Assembly (NCBI GenBank): GCA_027946555.1
Contig: JAPEVC010000007.1
Coordinates: 248,001-312,000 of the forward strand
Origin: Gnomoniopsis sp. IMI 355080
Lineage: Eukaryota > Ascomycota > Sordariomycetes > Diaporthales > Gnomoniaceae
DNA length: 64,000 bases
Direction: 5' to 3'
A program made the position numbers and the translations under genes. Positions within the stretch are counted from its first letter, which is position 1; each line of letters starts with the position of its first letter. The notes under the pieces were generated by a model. It was not told the DNA's origin. It searched no databases and saw nothing but the letters and a program-made list of their open reading frames with translations. Positions 1 through 11,400 of this stretch are shown in pieces.

Positions 1-58
1 GAGGCTGGCTGTAGAAAGCGCGCGCGCAGGAGCGCACAAGTTGCTTGGAAAGATCCAT
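1..58 (-). CDS. Transcription initiation factor IIE subunit alpha, N-terminus only (cut by window edge)
   Basis: Only the first 19 codons are in the window. They begin at an ATG at 58-56 (context caacATGG) and read MDLSKQLVRSCARAFYSQP. Fungal TFIIE large subunits (Tfa1) open with the same pattern: MDL, then a LVR-x-x-x-RAFY helix leading into the winged helix that recruits TFIIH to the RNA polymerase II pre-initiation complex. The match is short but distinctive in the spacing of MDL, LVR and RAFY. The assignment is an inference from these residues alone, since the rest of the gene lies left of position 1. It is divergent from the polymerase gene at 1127. Confidence 0.55.
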   Translation of the reverse strand, partial: MDLSKQLVRSCARAFYSQP

Positions 59-1126
59 GTTGATGTATGGCCAGAAGTGGTCGCAGACCGCAAATTCGAC
101 GTCGCACTCTGCAAGTATTATTGATACAAAGGTGGTATATCGCGGCGCAGGAACTGATGGTGCGGCGGACGTTGAAAGGTTGACGTGACTGTCGGCAGGT
201 CAGGAAATTGGGCTAGGGTCGCGAAGTTGAATGGCGGACAAGCAGAGACAAAGCGGCAAGCCGACGTACCGACTCAGCACTGACAACGTCTTCACCAGAC
301 TATAGTCTCACCCGTTGACAGATACCAAATCGGCAGACGCGTGGAAGAGGGAGCGGCTTCGAAACAGCAGCAATGTGCCACAAGGACGAGGTCAGTTCCG
401 TCGCAGTATCATTTCGGGTTGAGGAGGAGTCGCTCAAAGACGGAGCGCAACGTGGTGTGAGAACGCCTCGTATTTTATTTCCAATAGTGGACTCCAATTC
501 TCGTCTCAACAGGATGGAGCTGTTCCGATGCTGTGAGTGAGAAGCCTCAATTTCCTTGACAAGGCGTGAGAGGTGACGTTGAAAATGCAAGCCAAAAGTG
601 AAGAGGCTCCGTGCCAGCCTAATTTAGAAGAGTCAGCCCCACATGGTCAACCTGGACGCTGGTGGATGACTAAGATGCGTGCTAGGAATGTTGACACTTG
701 TATCCCAACGCCGGCGAAGTTTGATCTGATATATACTTCGTCTTCAGTTGTTTTCTCTTTTCTTTCTTTTTGGAGCCGTACTGTAGAGCATTGAAGACTT
801 TCCAAAATTAAATACATAGACCTTTATCTACCTCTTGTCCAGCTGGATAGGTCGGTTGGTAGCTTCCAGAGGCCTCAGTGCTCCAGCCGGGCTCCTCTTA
901 TTAGTCCCTCCGCGGCCCTTCGTCATTATATCGTCGTGATTGATCCGGGTCGAGGATGCCTTCCCATTGCTCTTCGCAACTCCACTCAAATGACAGTGAC
1001 GCGCAGCCGCTTTTATAGCGCCTTTGAAAACAATGTAGCTGCGCTGTCCCGTGTGTTCAGCCCGTCAAGTCATATCTGCTTTGTCCATTGTGCCAGTCAC
1101 ATTGTGCGGTGATCGCGGCCCCCACC
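59..1126. other. Divergent intergenic region between TFIIE-alpha-like and polymerase X genes
   Basis: About 1.07 kb that should hold the promoters of both flanking genes. The short ORFs here (for example 300-590 minus and 573-794 plus) have no recognisable motif. No clear TATA box, tRNA or repeat was seen. Confidence 0.6.
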
Positions 1127-3171
1127 ATGGATCTCAAATTGCCACCAATCTTCCTTCTGGCCACTCGTCTTGACGCTGATGAGCTGCAAAAGTGGGAGGA
1201 AAAAATACCTACGCTCACTCGGGATGTTAGAGAGGCACAATTCATTGTAGGCAAGAGTACGTCACAACCTCATATACATGCCGAGTTTCAAGACATCTTG
1301 GGAGGAAGAGGAAACCTTCTTGCATCAGGCGGTTCTACGATACGTACTTACCCAATAGACCGTGACTTTGGGCGCTAATTTCACAGGGCAGTTTCGCAAA
1401 AAGCGAGAGCACAGTTTGAGTTACGGAAATTGAGGCTCTCAACGGATGAAGCCTCACCCATTCAAGAGAACGGACCGTCTCAAGCCAAAGGACGGAAGAT
1501 TGTTGACACACGAGAGTACGATTGCCGTAGTGTGTCGCCCACAGACTCAGATGTTGATAGTCTCATATCTGACGGTGAGAGCCAAACACTGTCCGAGACA
1601 CCAGTCTTCTCGAGGGATGACACCGTTAAGGTTGTCAGGATCGCCTGGCTTCAAGACTCCATGTCACGAGGCAAACTTCTCGATTACCGTCAATACCTCG
1701 TTTTCGAGGCTGTGAAAGAGTCACACAAGGCGCCAAAATCATCGTCAGCGGAGTTAATGAGGAGAGCCCGAGATGTCGCCGCAGAATCATCTCAGACTGG
1801 CACATCGCCACACGCTTCGTACGGACGGCATAGGGAAGGCGGTCACCCTAACAAGGCGCCATCCCTCTTGCCACAATCGACTACGGAAGAGCATGTGATA
1901 GCAAAGCTGCCTCCCATACCGGCGTACTTGAATGTTAAATACTCATGCCAGCGTCCGACCTTGGTGCACCCACCAAACGAGGCTTTCATCGACAAGCTAA
2001 AGGAGGTTCGGGAGTTGAGAGCTATGCGAGGGGATCACATTGGCGTGAGGGCATATTCTACCGCCATCGCTTCGCTGTCCGCGTATCCGTATAAACTGAA
2101 AAGTCCGATAGGTGAGCTAGTAAAGAGATTCCTCCAATACATCACACTGCTGACCACCACACAGAGATTCCACGTCTACCAGGGTGTGGCGAGAAATATG
2201 CCCTACTCTTCGCCGAGTTCGAGAACACGGGTCAGCTCGATGAGATCCAACAGGCAGCGTCCGATACAAAGATGTCTGCCATTAGGATTTTCTACAACAT
2301 TCACGGTGTCTCGGCGGTCACTGCCGAGGATTTCTGGAGAAGAGGCTGGAGAGACCTTGACGATGTGATTGAATACGGTTGGAGTTCGATTTCGCGGGTA
2401 CAGCAAATCGGCGTCAAGTACTACGACGAGTTCTTACAGAAGATTCCCAGAGCAGAATCGGAACAGATCGCCAACACGGTTCTGGAGTACGCCAACAAGT
2501 TACGACCAGGCTACCAGATGACCATTGTGGGAGGCTACCGTAGAGGCAAGAAGATGAGCGGAGACGTCGATTTGATGCTCAGCCATCCGGATGAACAAGC
2601 CACTCATGACTTCATCAGGAAACTGGTCACAAGCCTTGAAGAGGCGCATTACATCAGTGAGTTCGTCTGATGCTTGATCTTTCCCCAGTGGTCTCCAAAA
2701 TACTGACCATGACCAGCGCATACGCTTTCCCTCAGCGAATACAACTCAGAGCGGGGCCAGAGACCAACCAGCTTCAAGCCGTCCGGGTCGGGGGGCACAG
2801 GTTTTGATACCCTCGACAAAGCCCTGGCGGTTTGGCAGGACCCCACCTTTGAGGCCACATCTTCGTCCTCCAAGAATTCAAACCCCCATCGCCGCGTAGA
2901 CATCCTTATCAGCCCTTGGAAAACCACAGGGTGTGCCGTCCTGGGCTGGTCTTCGGAGACCACCTTCCAGCGGGACTTGCGCCGTTACTGCAGAGACAAG
3001 GGGCTCAAGTTCGATAGTAGCGGAATTCGGTCCCGCGAGAGCCCTCACAATTGGGTTGATCTAGAAAACGGTGGAAGAGGCCCGCCGCAGACGATGGAAG
3101 AAGCAGAGAAGAGGGTGTTTGAGGGATTGGAGTTGGAATGGAGAGCTCCTGAAGAGAGATGCACAGGATGA
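1127..3171 (+). CDS. DNA polymerase family X (Pol lambda/TdT-like, fungal Pol4)
   Basis: Gap-filling DNA polymerase expected to act in base-excision repair and non-homologous end joining in the nucleus. Exons by splice signals: 1127-1256, 1392-2111, 2165-2656 and 2717-3171, giving 598 aa. The start ATG lies in a perfect ccaccATGg context. Residues 1 to about 110 form a BRCT domain that spans intron 1; joining gives VGKISQKARAQFELR. An HhH/8-kDa region follows (LRAMRGDHIGVRAYSTAI). The catalytic core keeps all three metal-binding aspartates: D417 and D419 in SGDVDLML, and D509 in HRRVDILISP. The thumb ends near RGPPQTMEEAEKRVFEGL. Intron 1 (1257-1391) ends gctaatttcacagggcag, and the second AG restores the frame. 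The length fits fungal Pol4. Symbol left blank because Pol4 and Pol lambda cannot be separated by eye. Confidence 0.9.
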
Positions 3172-3938
3172 CCACTCATATGGCCAAGTAGTCGTCCTGC
3201 TGAGTCCTTTAAAAACGCGCAATTTCCGTGCCTACCTGCACCAACATTATTATACAACAGTGCACCGAATCGACAAGATGCGTGGCCTGTTGAGAAGCCC
3301 GACCTGCATTGTTCTGCATTTCTCTGTTTCAGTGAATGGTCCGGCGATGAAATTACGCCTTTGGGCCGTAGTTGACGCAAGGTCACATGTGTTGGCGTGG
3401 CACAGCATAAGACCTGCAGTATGAGGGAACTATAAATGTCAGCCTCGCCTACATTCCCTCGCATGGACTTCTTTTCCTGACCCTCGTCGATTTCCCCCAA
3501 TATAGTCAATATGTTACAACCAGGTTTTGAGCAGAACATTTACGACCGGGCTCGTCGGGGTTCGGGGCAACTCCCCTCCGATTAACCGGGCTTTGCAGTG
3601 GCTCACTTAAGCAATCTCGAAACAATTGGTCATCGGATAACTGTGGATTCTTCAGTTGCACGACGCGTCCTGGGATGTTGCAGCTAGCAGTCGGATGAAT
3701 ATCGTGGCCGAGATGAGACGCGCTGCATAGGTAAGGTAGCTAGTGCTGCCTGCCGGTCTCAAGGGGAAAGCGATAGAACCGACCAGAAGGTGATCAATAA
3801 AAAGGCCACTGAGCCAAGTTTCATATCGCCACTGTGACTTCGTCTCAAATCCTACGTCTTGACTCCACAGCTCTCATCCACCTGTACCCAGAACCTTTCA
3901 ATCATCAAGCAGAAAGTGAAAAGTGTCAGTTGAGCAAA
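3172..3938. other. Intergenic region upstream of the MAPEG gene
   Basis: 767 bp between two plus-strand genes. The last 40 bp before the MAPEG ATG are A-rich (aagcagaaagtgaaaag), a usual fungal leader composition. No additional gene seen. Confidence 0.6.
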
Positions 3939-4634
3939 ATGGCAATTCTCGAGGTCTCCAATGAATACGGGTGAGCAACCCAGCTTAACCGAGTAGCAGC
4001 AATGCGAAGAGATTAAGACCCTTCTAACAAACTCACCAGCTATGTCCTTCTCGTAGCCGGCTTCACCAGCCTCGTGAACCAGTGGCATGGCGTGCAGACC
4101 GTGAGAGCCCGCAAGGCAAGCGTATGTACCCACCTCCCAGCCCCAACATAGACTTGCCTACCTGCTAACCCGCACCACCCCCCCTCTCAACAGGGCATCG
4201 GCTACCCAAATACTTATGCTACAGCCGAGCAAGCCGAAAAAGATCCGGCTGCCTACCAGTTGAATTGTGCGCAGCGCGCCCACGCCAACTTCACCGAGAA
4301 CCTGGCTCCGTTCATCACGAACTTGCTGATCGCGGGCCTGCGGCTGCCTGTGCCGGCTGCTGTGGCGGGTGCGGTGTGGTTGACGTCGAGAGTTGTGTAT
4401 ACTAAGGGCTATCTGAGCAGCGCGGGCCCGAAAGGGAGAACGACGTAGGTCTTGTTTCGTTTTGTCTCTTGTTGCTTTTTTCGCCAATTTTTCTATGTCT
4501 TCTCCCTCCCGTGTTGATGTCTTTGTGGCTGACATTGCTGGCTGTCTAGGGGTGCAATTGGTCACTACCTGTCTATGATAAGCCTTTTGGGCATGACTGG
4601 GTACACCGGGTACCAAATGATTATGGGTAAATAG
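3939..4634 (+). CDS. MAPEG-family microsomal glutathione S-transferase 3-like protein
   Basis: Integral membrane protein of the MAPEG superfamily. Members conjugate or reduce lipophilic substrates with glutathione in the ER or outer mitochondrial membrane. Four exons: 3939-3970, 4040-4121, 4194-4444 and 4550-4634, giving 149 aa, the usual MGST3 length. The MAPEG signature is present at about 62-73 (NCAQRAHANFTE). Helix 1 is YVLLVAGFTSLVNQW, helix 2 APFITNLLIAGL, helix 3 AAVAGAVWLTSRVVY. The last exon is easy to miss: exon 3 alone reads into a TAG at 4446, but a GTAGGT donor at 4445 and a tgtctag acceptor at 4549 join RTT to GAIGHYLSMISLLGMTGY, supplying the missing fourth helix. Introns are 69, 72 and 105 bp. 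Substrate not predictable. Confidence 0.88.
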
Positions 4635-5085
4635 GTTGGTTGGGTCATGGATGGCGAGGGTATAATGTACATGATTGGCACTCCGTGGTGGCCTGCAAAT
4701 GGGCCAGCTATCCGATACCAACAAATGCGAGCGACATCCTGTCGCCCCGGCAATCATATGCCAGGCGGCTCGACACGTGAAGTGCTCTCACATGTGCTCT
4801 GATTATTATGTGGAAACAGTGTCCTATTGAGCCTCGATTGACACTGCGCTGGAGCTATCTGTGATCGTACTCGCTGAGAATCCTTGATTGCATGTAGGGT
4901 CGTTGCCCTTTGTTGTTAATAAAACGCCTCTTTACCAACGCCATTTCACAGACCTCCGTACTCATTAGTGGCGTGATCAATCAGACAGCCGCACCAAATT
5001 GCCCATAAGCCAAAACGAATAGTATAGTTACATTTATGAGAGCCTCGGTCAGTCGAATGAATTGCAAAACGCACAGAAGCGCTCT
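4635..5085. other. Convergent intergenic region
   Basis: 451 bp between the ends of the MAPEG gene (+) and ECM14 (-). It must contain both 3' ends. gttgttaataaaacgcctc near 4912 holds an AATAAA-type poly(A) hexamer on the plus strand. No gene seen. Confidence 0.5.
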
Positions 5086-6792
5086 CTACTTCATCTTCCG
5101 CCTCTTGAGCTCCATGATCTGTTCAGACTCTTGCGACACAGCAAATAGAGACTGTTGCGTCTCTACACCCTCCTCCGCAGACAGATGTTCAATACCGTCG
5201 TTGCCCAGCAGGAAGTCGCCCAGATACTTCATCGCGCCGAGGATCTCTTCGCCCGTTGGGATGATCTGGTCGGCAGGCAGCAAAAAGCCATAGCTCCCCG
5301 TGTCACGCAACTTGATTTGGTAGCTGTAACGCGCGCCCAGCTCGTGATAGAACCAGTCGATCGCACTTCCACCACTGGGCTCGATGCGTAGGCCATTGGC
5401 ACCTGATCTCGTTTCCGGTACGGCGCCCTGACATGCGGGTTTCACCGAGTACGTCTCGCCAGAAAACAAACGGATCGACTTGGCCAGCCCGAGGGCGAGC
5501 TCTTCCATCGTCTCGAGGTTGGGAGGTTCAATGTCGCAAGTATAGGCGTACGGGAAGAGGATCTGCTGCGAGTACGAGTGCAGATCTATTAATCCTACAA
5601 AGTCGACATTGTTCGTCTCGGCCTCGCGTTTGGCCCAGTCCCGGAAGGCCGACACCTCAACGGATTGCCATGGTTGTTCTCCGGCGTAGCTCTCCGAGCA
5701 CGGCTCGTTCCAATGGCCATCCCGCCAGGTGTCCCACTCGTACCCGAATGCATGGTCCAAATCTAAGCCACGGCACCATGGGAACCTTGTAGTCTGCCTC
5801 GACTTGCGCCATAGCCGGTCCTCGTCCCAAGTATACTCGATACCATCTGGATTCATCTCCGGGATAAAAATAATATCGTATGCCTGTAGGAATTTGGTGA
5901 TTCGCTTGTCCTTGCCATAGGACGTGATTAATGCCCATGCCAGGTAATTGACGGTGGTCGTGGAGATCCATTCCCTGGCGTGTGAGCCACCCATGACAAC
6001 GAGCGTCTTGCGAGGATGCAAAGGGTCTCTGGCGTCAGAGTTACCGCTGACAGTGAGCGCGGGTATGTCCCGCCCTTCGTAGGACTGACCGATGACGGTG
6101 AAGCGCACGAAAGACGGGAACATGGCCTCTATTAGACGCATCCATCGGACCACCACGTTATGCGGTTGATAGTCTCTAAAGAAGTAGAGGCCTTCGTCGC
6201 CGTCGCCAGGGCTACGGGGATGATTCAGCTCGACGATGGCTGTGCCGTCTTTTCGGGGCTGCTCCTGCGCAGGTGCTGTGGATGGGTATGAATTCCAGAT
6301 AGCAGACGGCAGATCTTCGATCATGACCCACCAAGCCTCGTGTAGGGATGGCGGAAGGAGCTCGAGGAATTTGCGAAGCCTAGGCTTTTGTATCCTGAGG
6401 TCGACGGTTCCCTCTAATGAGCCCCACGACCAGACGTCCAAGTAAATCTGCTCCGTCGCCTTGGCCAAAGCGCGCTCCTCCTCGACGGTTGTGACATTGA
6501 AGCGCACAATTATTTCATGGCTGAACAATTGATATACATCGGCGGCGGTGAGTGGTTCTTCATTGTCTGATATGTGGGGGCCTCCAAAGACTATCCTTAC
6601 GGCGCTATCTCGAATCCATGATAGTATGGGCAGGACGGAGGAGCGCGCTTGTGGTCGGGCGGAGGTGAGTGTGAGGAGGGGTGATGCGGCGAGGACTGTC
6701 GAGTGAGAAGATTGTCAGCTGCTGTTATCTCGCAAGTTGGCCTTTGGGAAGCTCTCACGGAGAGGCAATAGGGCCGAAGATGGTGGTCGCAT
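5086..6792 (-). CDS. ECM14: Inactive metallocarboxypeptidase homolog (M14 family, ECM14)
   Basis: Secreted M14A carboxypeptidase-like protein of the Ecm14 group, which are pseudopeptidases linked in yeast to cell-wall organisation. Two exons on the minus strand: 6792-6759 and 6695-5086, giving 547 aa. The 34-nt first exon is too short to show as an ORF; it starts MRPPSSALLPL and joins to LLAASPLLTLTSARPQ, making a convincing signal peptide. A propeptide-like domain (about 80-160) precedes the peptidase fold. Zinc ligands are kept: H250 and E253 in GSHAREW, H384 in DLHSYS. The general-base glutamate of active carboxypeptidases (ELRDTG) is lysine here, K473 in YQIKLRDTGSYGF. That substitution is the known Ecm14 hallmark, so catalysis is not expected. 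Intron 6696-6758 is 63 bp. Confidence 0.93.
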
Positions 6793-7010
6793 CTTATCGG
6801 CCTTTGTTGAGGATCATTCAGTTGTGCCTCGCGGGGCTGTCGACACGGAGCCAACGATGCAATCAGGACAGCCTGCGTAAGTGCTAATCGTGACCCTGGA
6901 CTGTACCGACGATTGTATTTATACAGTCGTCCTGGCTGGTTGTTGTCGTTGACGGCGGGACGTGACGCTGACCGTAAAATGGAAGATTTGGTCGACCTGC
7001 GATTGGTATA

Positions 7011-7060
7011 TTAATTACCTAGTATAGGTACCTACGTGCCTAGCTACCTAGGTACATACC
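7011..7060. repeat. Cluster of TACCTAGGTA-type palindromic motifs
   Basis: Within 50 bp the sequence repeats ACCTA/TAGGT units in both orientations, including a perfect TACCTAGGTA at 7045-7054. The same 10-mer occurs at 45137-45146 and 61967-61976, with relatives near 16750, 26930, 35155, 44980 and 56465. All occurrences noticed are intergenic. Function unknown. Confidence 0.6.
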
Positions 7061-7990
7061 CGCCTTGCGGAGTACGGAATACACACTGGGAACCATAGGA
7101 ACGAGGCTCAAGCCCGCCCGAACCTGCCGAAAGACCTTGGCACAGCCACACCACATAGGTCGTGCTCTAGCTTCACTGGTAGCGCCCATCAGCTAGATCC
7201 CGCCTAGTGGTAGTGCCTGGTCAAGAGCACATTTGTTCCAATCTAGACAAGTGAAGATGTCTAAACTTAGCAATTGAAAATGAAAAGAAAAGAAACTAAA
7301 TTCGTCGTTGTTCCCGGGCCGCCCCACGGACCGGATCGACAGCAATACCCCTTCTAGAGTGCCTGTGTGACCATGTCGCAATGCCTTTGTAAAGACAGGA
7401 CTTACGGGACTTACCACACGAGCCTTGTTCCGTGCGAGATGTTGTACAAGAAACTCTAAAAAGCTTCCACACGTTTGCATTGAATGCCCAGAAACTGCAC
7501 ACCGTAGTCCATACCGTAGCGCATTCCGGTGGAGTCCATGGCGTTCGGTAACTCGCAGTGACGTCCTGGCCACTGGTAAATCTGGAGCAGGCCCTCGTGG
7601 TTTCCAGGGAAGTAAGAGGACTCTGGCAAAAACCTGGAGAAATAAGCAGTAGGTAGCTAATTTCAGCATTAGTCGCAGGAAGGCTGCCAGGCTGCGATTG
7701 CAGTTGACAATACAATACCATGTAGGTTCTAAGTAAGTACTGTAGGTAATATTAGCATTACCACAGGCTTGGTGGGGAGAAGCAATTTACCGTGCCAAGG
7801 GTCCACATCTTCTCCACTTGCGGCCGGGCCGAGCTTGACAGCCAGCCTTGAACGCAATTCGAGGTGCATTTGATGCTGCCCTTTACTGGGAAAGTCAAGG
7901 TATGCTTCTGTTTCGTCAGAGCACACCACACACTCTCTCGCGTCAGCAAAGCACAGTGTCCAGCAGCGTAGCACCTTTTCCGCTTACCAT

Positions 7991-8011
7991 TCAGCCTTCA
8001 GCCTTCAGCCT
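7991..8011. repeat. Tandem TCAGCCT repeat, three copies
   Basis: Three perfect copies of the heptamer TCAGCCT lie in the presumed promoter or leader of the Sec7 gene. Probably a simple microsatellite. Confidence 0.8.
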
Positions 8012-8288
8012 TCGTCTGTCCTGGTTTCCACTTCCAGCCGATCCATCCTGTCCTCTCCCTGTCCCATAACAAAGCCTCCGCCCGTGTCTTTCCCGCTTGT
8101 GATTTTCTCGACCCCCTTTCCAACCACCAGCGTCACCGTCCCTGTCGCCGTCACCTCTCGTCTCGCCTTGTCCTTGTCCCTGCCCGTGCGACCACCCGCC
8201 CGAGACCGACCGCGACTCCGGCTGCGACCGTATCGGTCAGACATTTCCAAACCACCAACAACAACACCGACACCGACTTCCCGCTGCT

Positions 8289-8422
8289 ATGGCACAGAGA
8301 ATAGCATGAGTACTTGCTCTGAACGCCCATTTCGTCACGAGGCAATGGTCATCGTGACCCTGGCCGCCGCTCACCATGCCGTTCCTTCGCAGCAAGCGCG
8401 GCAACATGGCCAGCGACTCTGA
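8289..8422 (+). promoter_or_regulatory. Two overlapping upstream ORFs before the Sec7 start codon
   Basis: uORF1 (8289-8309) is ATG plus five codons and a TGA. Its stop overlaps the ATG of uORF2 (8306) in an ATGA junction. uORF2 (8306-8422, 38 codons) runs out of frame across the main ATG at 8376. If the mRNA includes this segment unspliced, ribosomes would need leaky scanning or reinitiation to reach the Sec7 ORF, which suggests translational control. A 5' UTR intron removing them cannot be excluded. Confidence 0.45.
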
Positions 8423-11400
8423 GATGCGACGGTCGTCAGTCATGCCAGATGACTTGCGTATCGCCACGCAAGACCCGCCCTTGAAGACGGCAAGGTCCAA
8501 CATCGACCTTCCCACCCTACGCCTCTCGCCCTCCTCTCCATTCCATCTCGATGCTGACGTTGGTGCCGCTGCTGATGCCGCCGCCAACACCGCCAACGCC
8601 GCCAATGGCTCGACTCCTGCATTCTCCGTGCCGGCTCCTCCTGTCACCCCTCCCCACGACAGTCCATCCTCCTTACCTGCCGAAGTCAACAACTCTCTAC
8701 ATCCACACGACCCCTTAGAACGACCCGACTCGCCCCCAATCCAGGACGAGACCCCCAAACACCGACGCTTCTCCATGTTGAGATTTCGCAATGCCTCGGA
8801 CTCTCAACTGTCAGCCCGGGCCAAAAGGCAGGCTCACGCTCATGCTCATGCTGACGACTCCGCTCCCCCCGTCCCACGAGGTACGTTGGACCTTGGCCTT
8901 CGATCGTCTTCCTACACCATTGGAGCCGCCGCTGACAACGGTGCTACAGCTCCTGATATTATCACGACCGCTCCAGCCGCCGAGATGAACCCTATACCCA
9001 GGAAACAGTCCAGAATGTTTTCGCGTTTAAGACGCTCCGGTGAGGAGCTGCGTATGCCTCCCCCACCGGACCCGGGACAAGTCCTGTCCAAGAAGGATCG
9101 GAGGAAATCTTTCATACCAAGCGCAACCGTGAACGGGAAAAAGTCCATCAGTATTGAGGAACCACAACCCCGACGTCCCAAATCGTCCAATGCACCACAT
9201 AGCCGGATTGATGAAAAGCCCCCTCCATTACCGCTCACTGGGAGCAGGTTGTCTGAGTCGTCTAGGTCCGAAGGGAGCTCTGGGAGTCGCATGCAGGGCT
9301 ACGGGAACACGCCCATCAACACCAGCAACAATTCAAGTACTAACAACTTTTTCCGCCTGCCAAGACGAAAAGCCAAGGACCAATTGTTCCCACTTGCACA
9401 CCTACAACGACAGCGCAGTCATGATCAAAATGGGTCCTCGGCCACGCCATTGGTGCCTTCAACTCCTGCTCGCCAGAGCACGTCTTCTACGGTCTCTGGG
9501 TTGTCTCCCCAACAAACGGGCACTGCTCGCCCTTCACTGGCAGGGGACGGAGTGAAAACGCCACCAGGATCCTCTCCAGCAAGAGCTCTGTTTCACAACA
9601 AGACCAATGCCTCGCCCGCCACTGCTCTGTTCAGGCCGCACTCCAGGAACAGTGGTGCGTCATCGCCAACAAGGTCGCACGCGAATCTCAGAGGTAGATC
9701 GTCAACTATGAGTTCTCTGGGACGAGAATCCCTCGATGACCGACTTGCGCCGCCGCAGTCACGAGCTTCAACATCGACTGGACGTAAAAGCTTTGGAGAC
9801 TTGCTGGGAATCAGCAGATTACGGGGCCCTGAATCATCCCGTCAGGGAGCCGGTACACCGGCAACTCCAGGATCGAACACCTCCAAAGAGAACTCTCTCA
9901 ACATACAGCGAGAGTTTGTTTTGCCAGACAAGCGGGAGGATGAGAGCCCTGGGAAATATCTGGAGCGCCTCGAGGAGATTGCGAGTCGAAGTGTGATAGC
10001 CGCTTCACTGTCCAAACATGCCGATGACTTCCATCTCGCAGTGCTTCGGAGTTTCATGCGCAGATTTGGCTTCTTTGGAGACCCCATGGATATGGCTATA
10101 AGGAAGCTTCTGATGTCCGCAGAGCTTCCCAAGGAAACGCAGCACATTGACCGATTCTTGCAAGCATTCGCAAATCGTTACCACGAATGCAATCCCGGCA
10201 TCTACGCAAGTCCAGAACAGGCATACTTCATAGCATTCTCGCTCCTCATCTTGCATACAGACGTCTTCAACAAGAACAACAAGCACAAAATGCAAAAGCC
10301 TGAATATGTCAAAAACACGAAAGGAGAAGGGATTGCGAATGAGATTCTTGAAGTTTTTTACGACAATATCACATACACACCTTTCATTCATGTCGAGGAC
10401 GAGTTGGATTTCGCCGCGGATCGACCTTCAGGACATAAGGTGACCAAGAAGAAGACACTCCTCCCAAATCCCATCGCGACAGATGTTGCGATAAAGAAAG
10501 CAGCCAAGGAACCCCTTGATCCCTATACCATCATCCTTGACAACCGACTTGACATTCTGCGGCCGAACTTGAAGGACGTGATGCAACTAGACGATCACTT
10601 CAACTACGTCGGCACAGCGTCGAGCTTGAATCTCAAGGAACTACAAAAGACTTTCTTCAGAACAGGGATCCTACAAATAGTCTCGGCAAGATCACGCCCC
10701 GACGCTTTCATGACGGAGAAGACTGCCACAAATCCTGACGAGGCCCAGCCAGGTGTCGTCGATATTAAGGTTACCAAAGTCGGTCTGTTGTGGCGGAAAG
10801 ACGTCAAGAAGAAAAAGACTCGGTCGCCATGGCAGGAGTGGGGAGCTATCTTGACTGGAGCGCAGCTTTATTTCTTCCGGAACACTACATGGGTGAAGAA
10901 TCTCATGCACCAGTACGAGTCGCACCTCAAGCAAGGTCACGACGGAGTACCGATCATATTCAAGCCGCCTTTGGAAAGCTTCAAGCCAGATGCCTTGATG
11001 TCAACTGATGGTGCCGTAGCCTTGTTTGACTCATCGTATAAGAAGCACAAGAACGCTTTTGTGTACGTGCGACATGGTGGACTAGAAGAAATCTTACTTG
11101 CAGACAACGAGGAAGAGCTGAATGACTGGTTGGCAAAACTGAACTACGCTGCTGCATTCCGGACGAATGGCGTTCGCATGCGTGGTGTCATCGGGGGCTC
11201 TTATGACGGCCAAGGTCGAAGAGCACTCAGGAGATTGGACACCGAAGCAGTGCAGACGGCCTCTGGAGAGGTCACAATTGCCAGATCCAAAATCGACCAG
11301 CAGATGGCGCAGGATATTTTATTTGCGCGTCGCGAGATCATGTTGAACAAGGTGGCTGAGGCAAATGAGAAGCTTCAGCTCGAGGAGAAGCAGCTTGACG

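Larger units (their letters stand above)
6793..8375. other. Divergent intergenic region and long 5' leader of the Sec7 gene
   Basis: 1.58 kb between ECM14 (-) and the Sec7-domain gene (+). It contains a cluster of ACCTA/TAGGT motifs (7011-7060), a small tandem repeat (7991-8011), a CT-rich stretch at about 7960-8110 typical of fungal transcription start regions, and two upstream ORFs just before the main ATG. ORFs of 141-158 codons near 7193-7721 show no motif or convincing codon bias. Confidence 0.55.
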
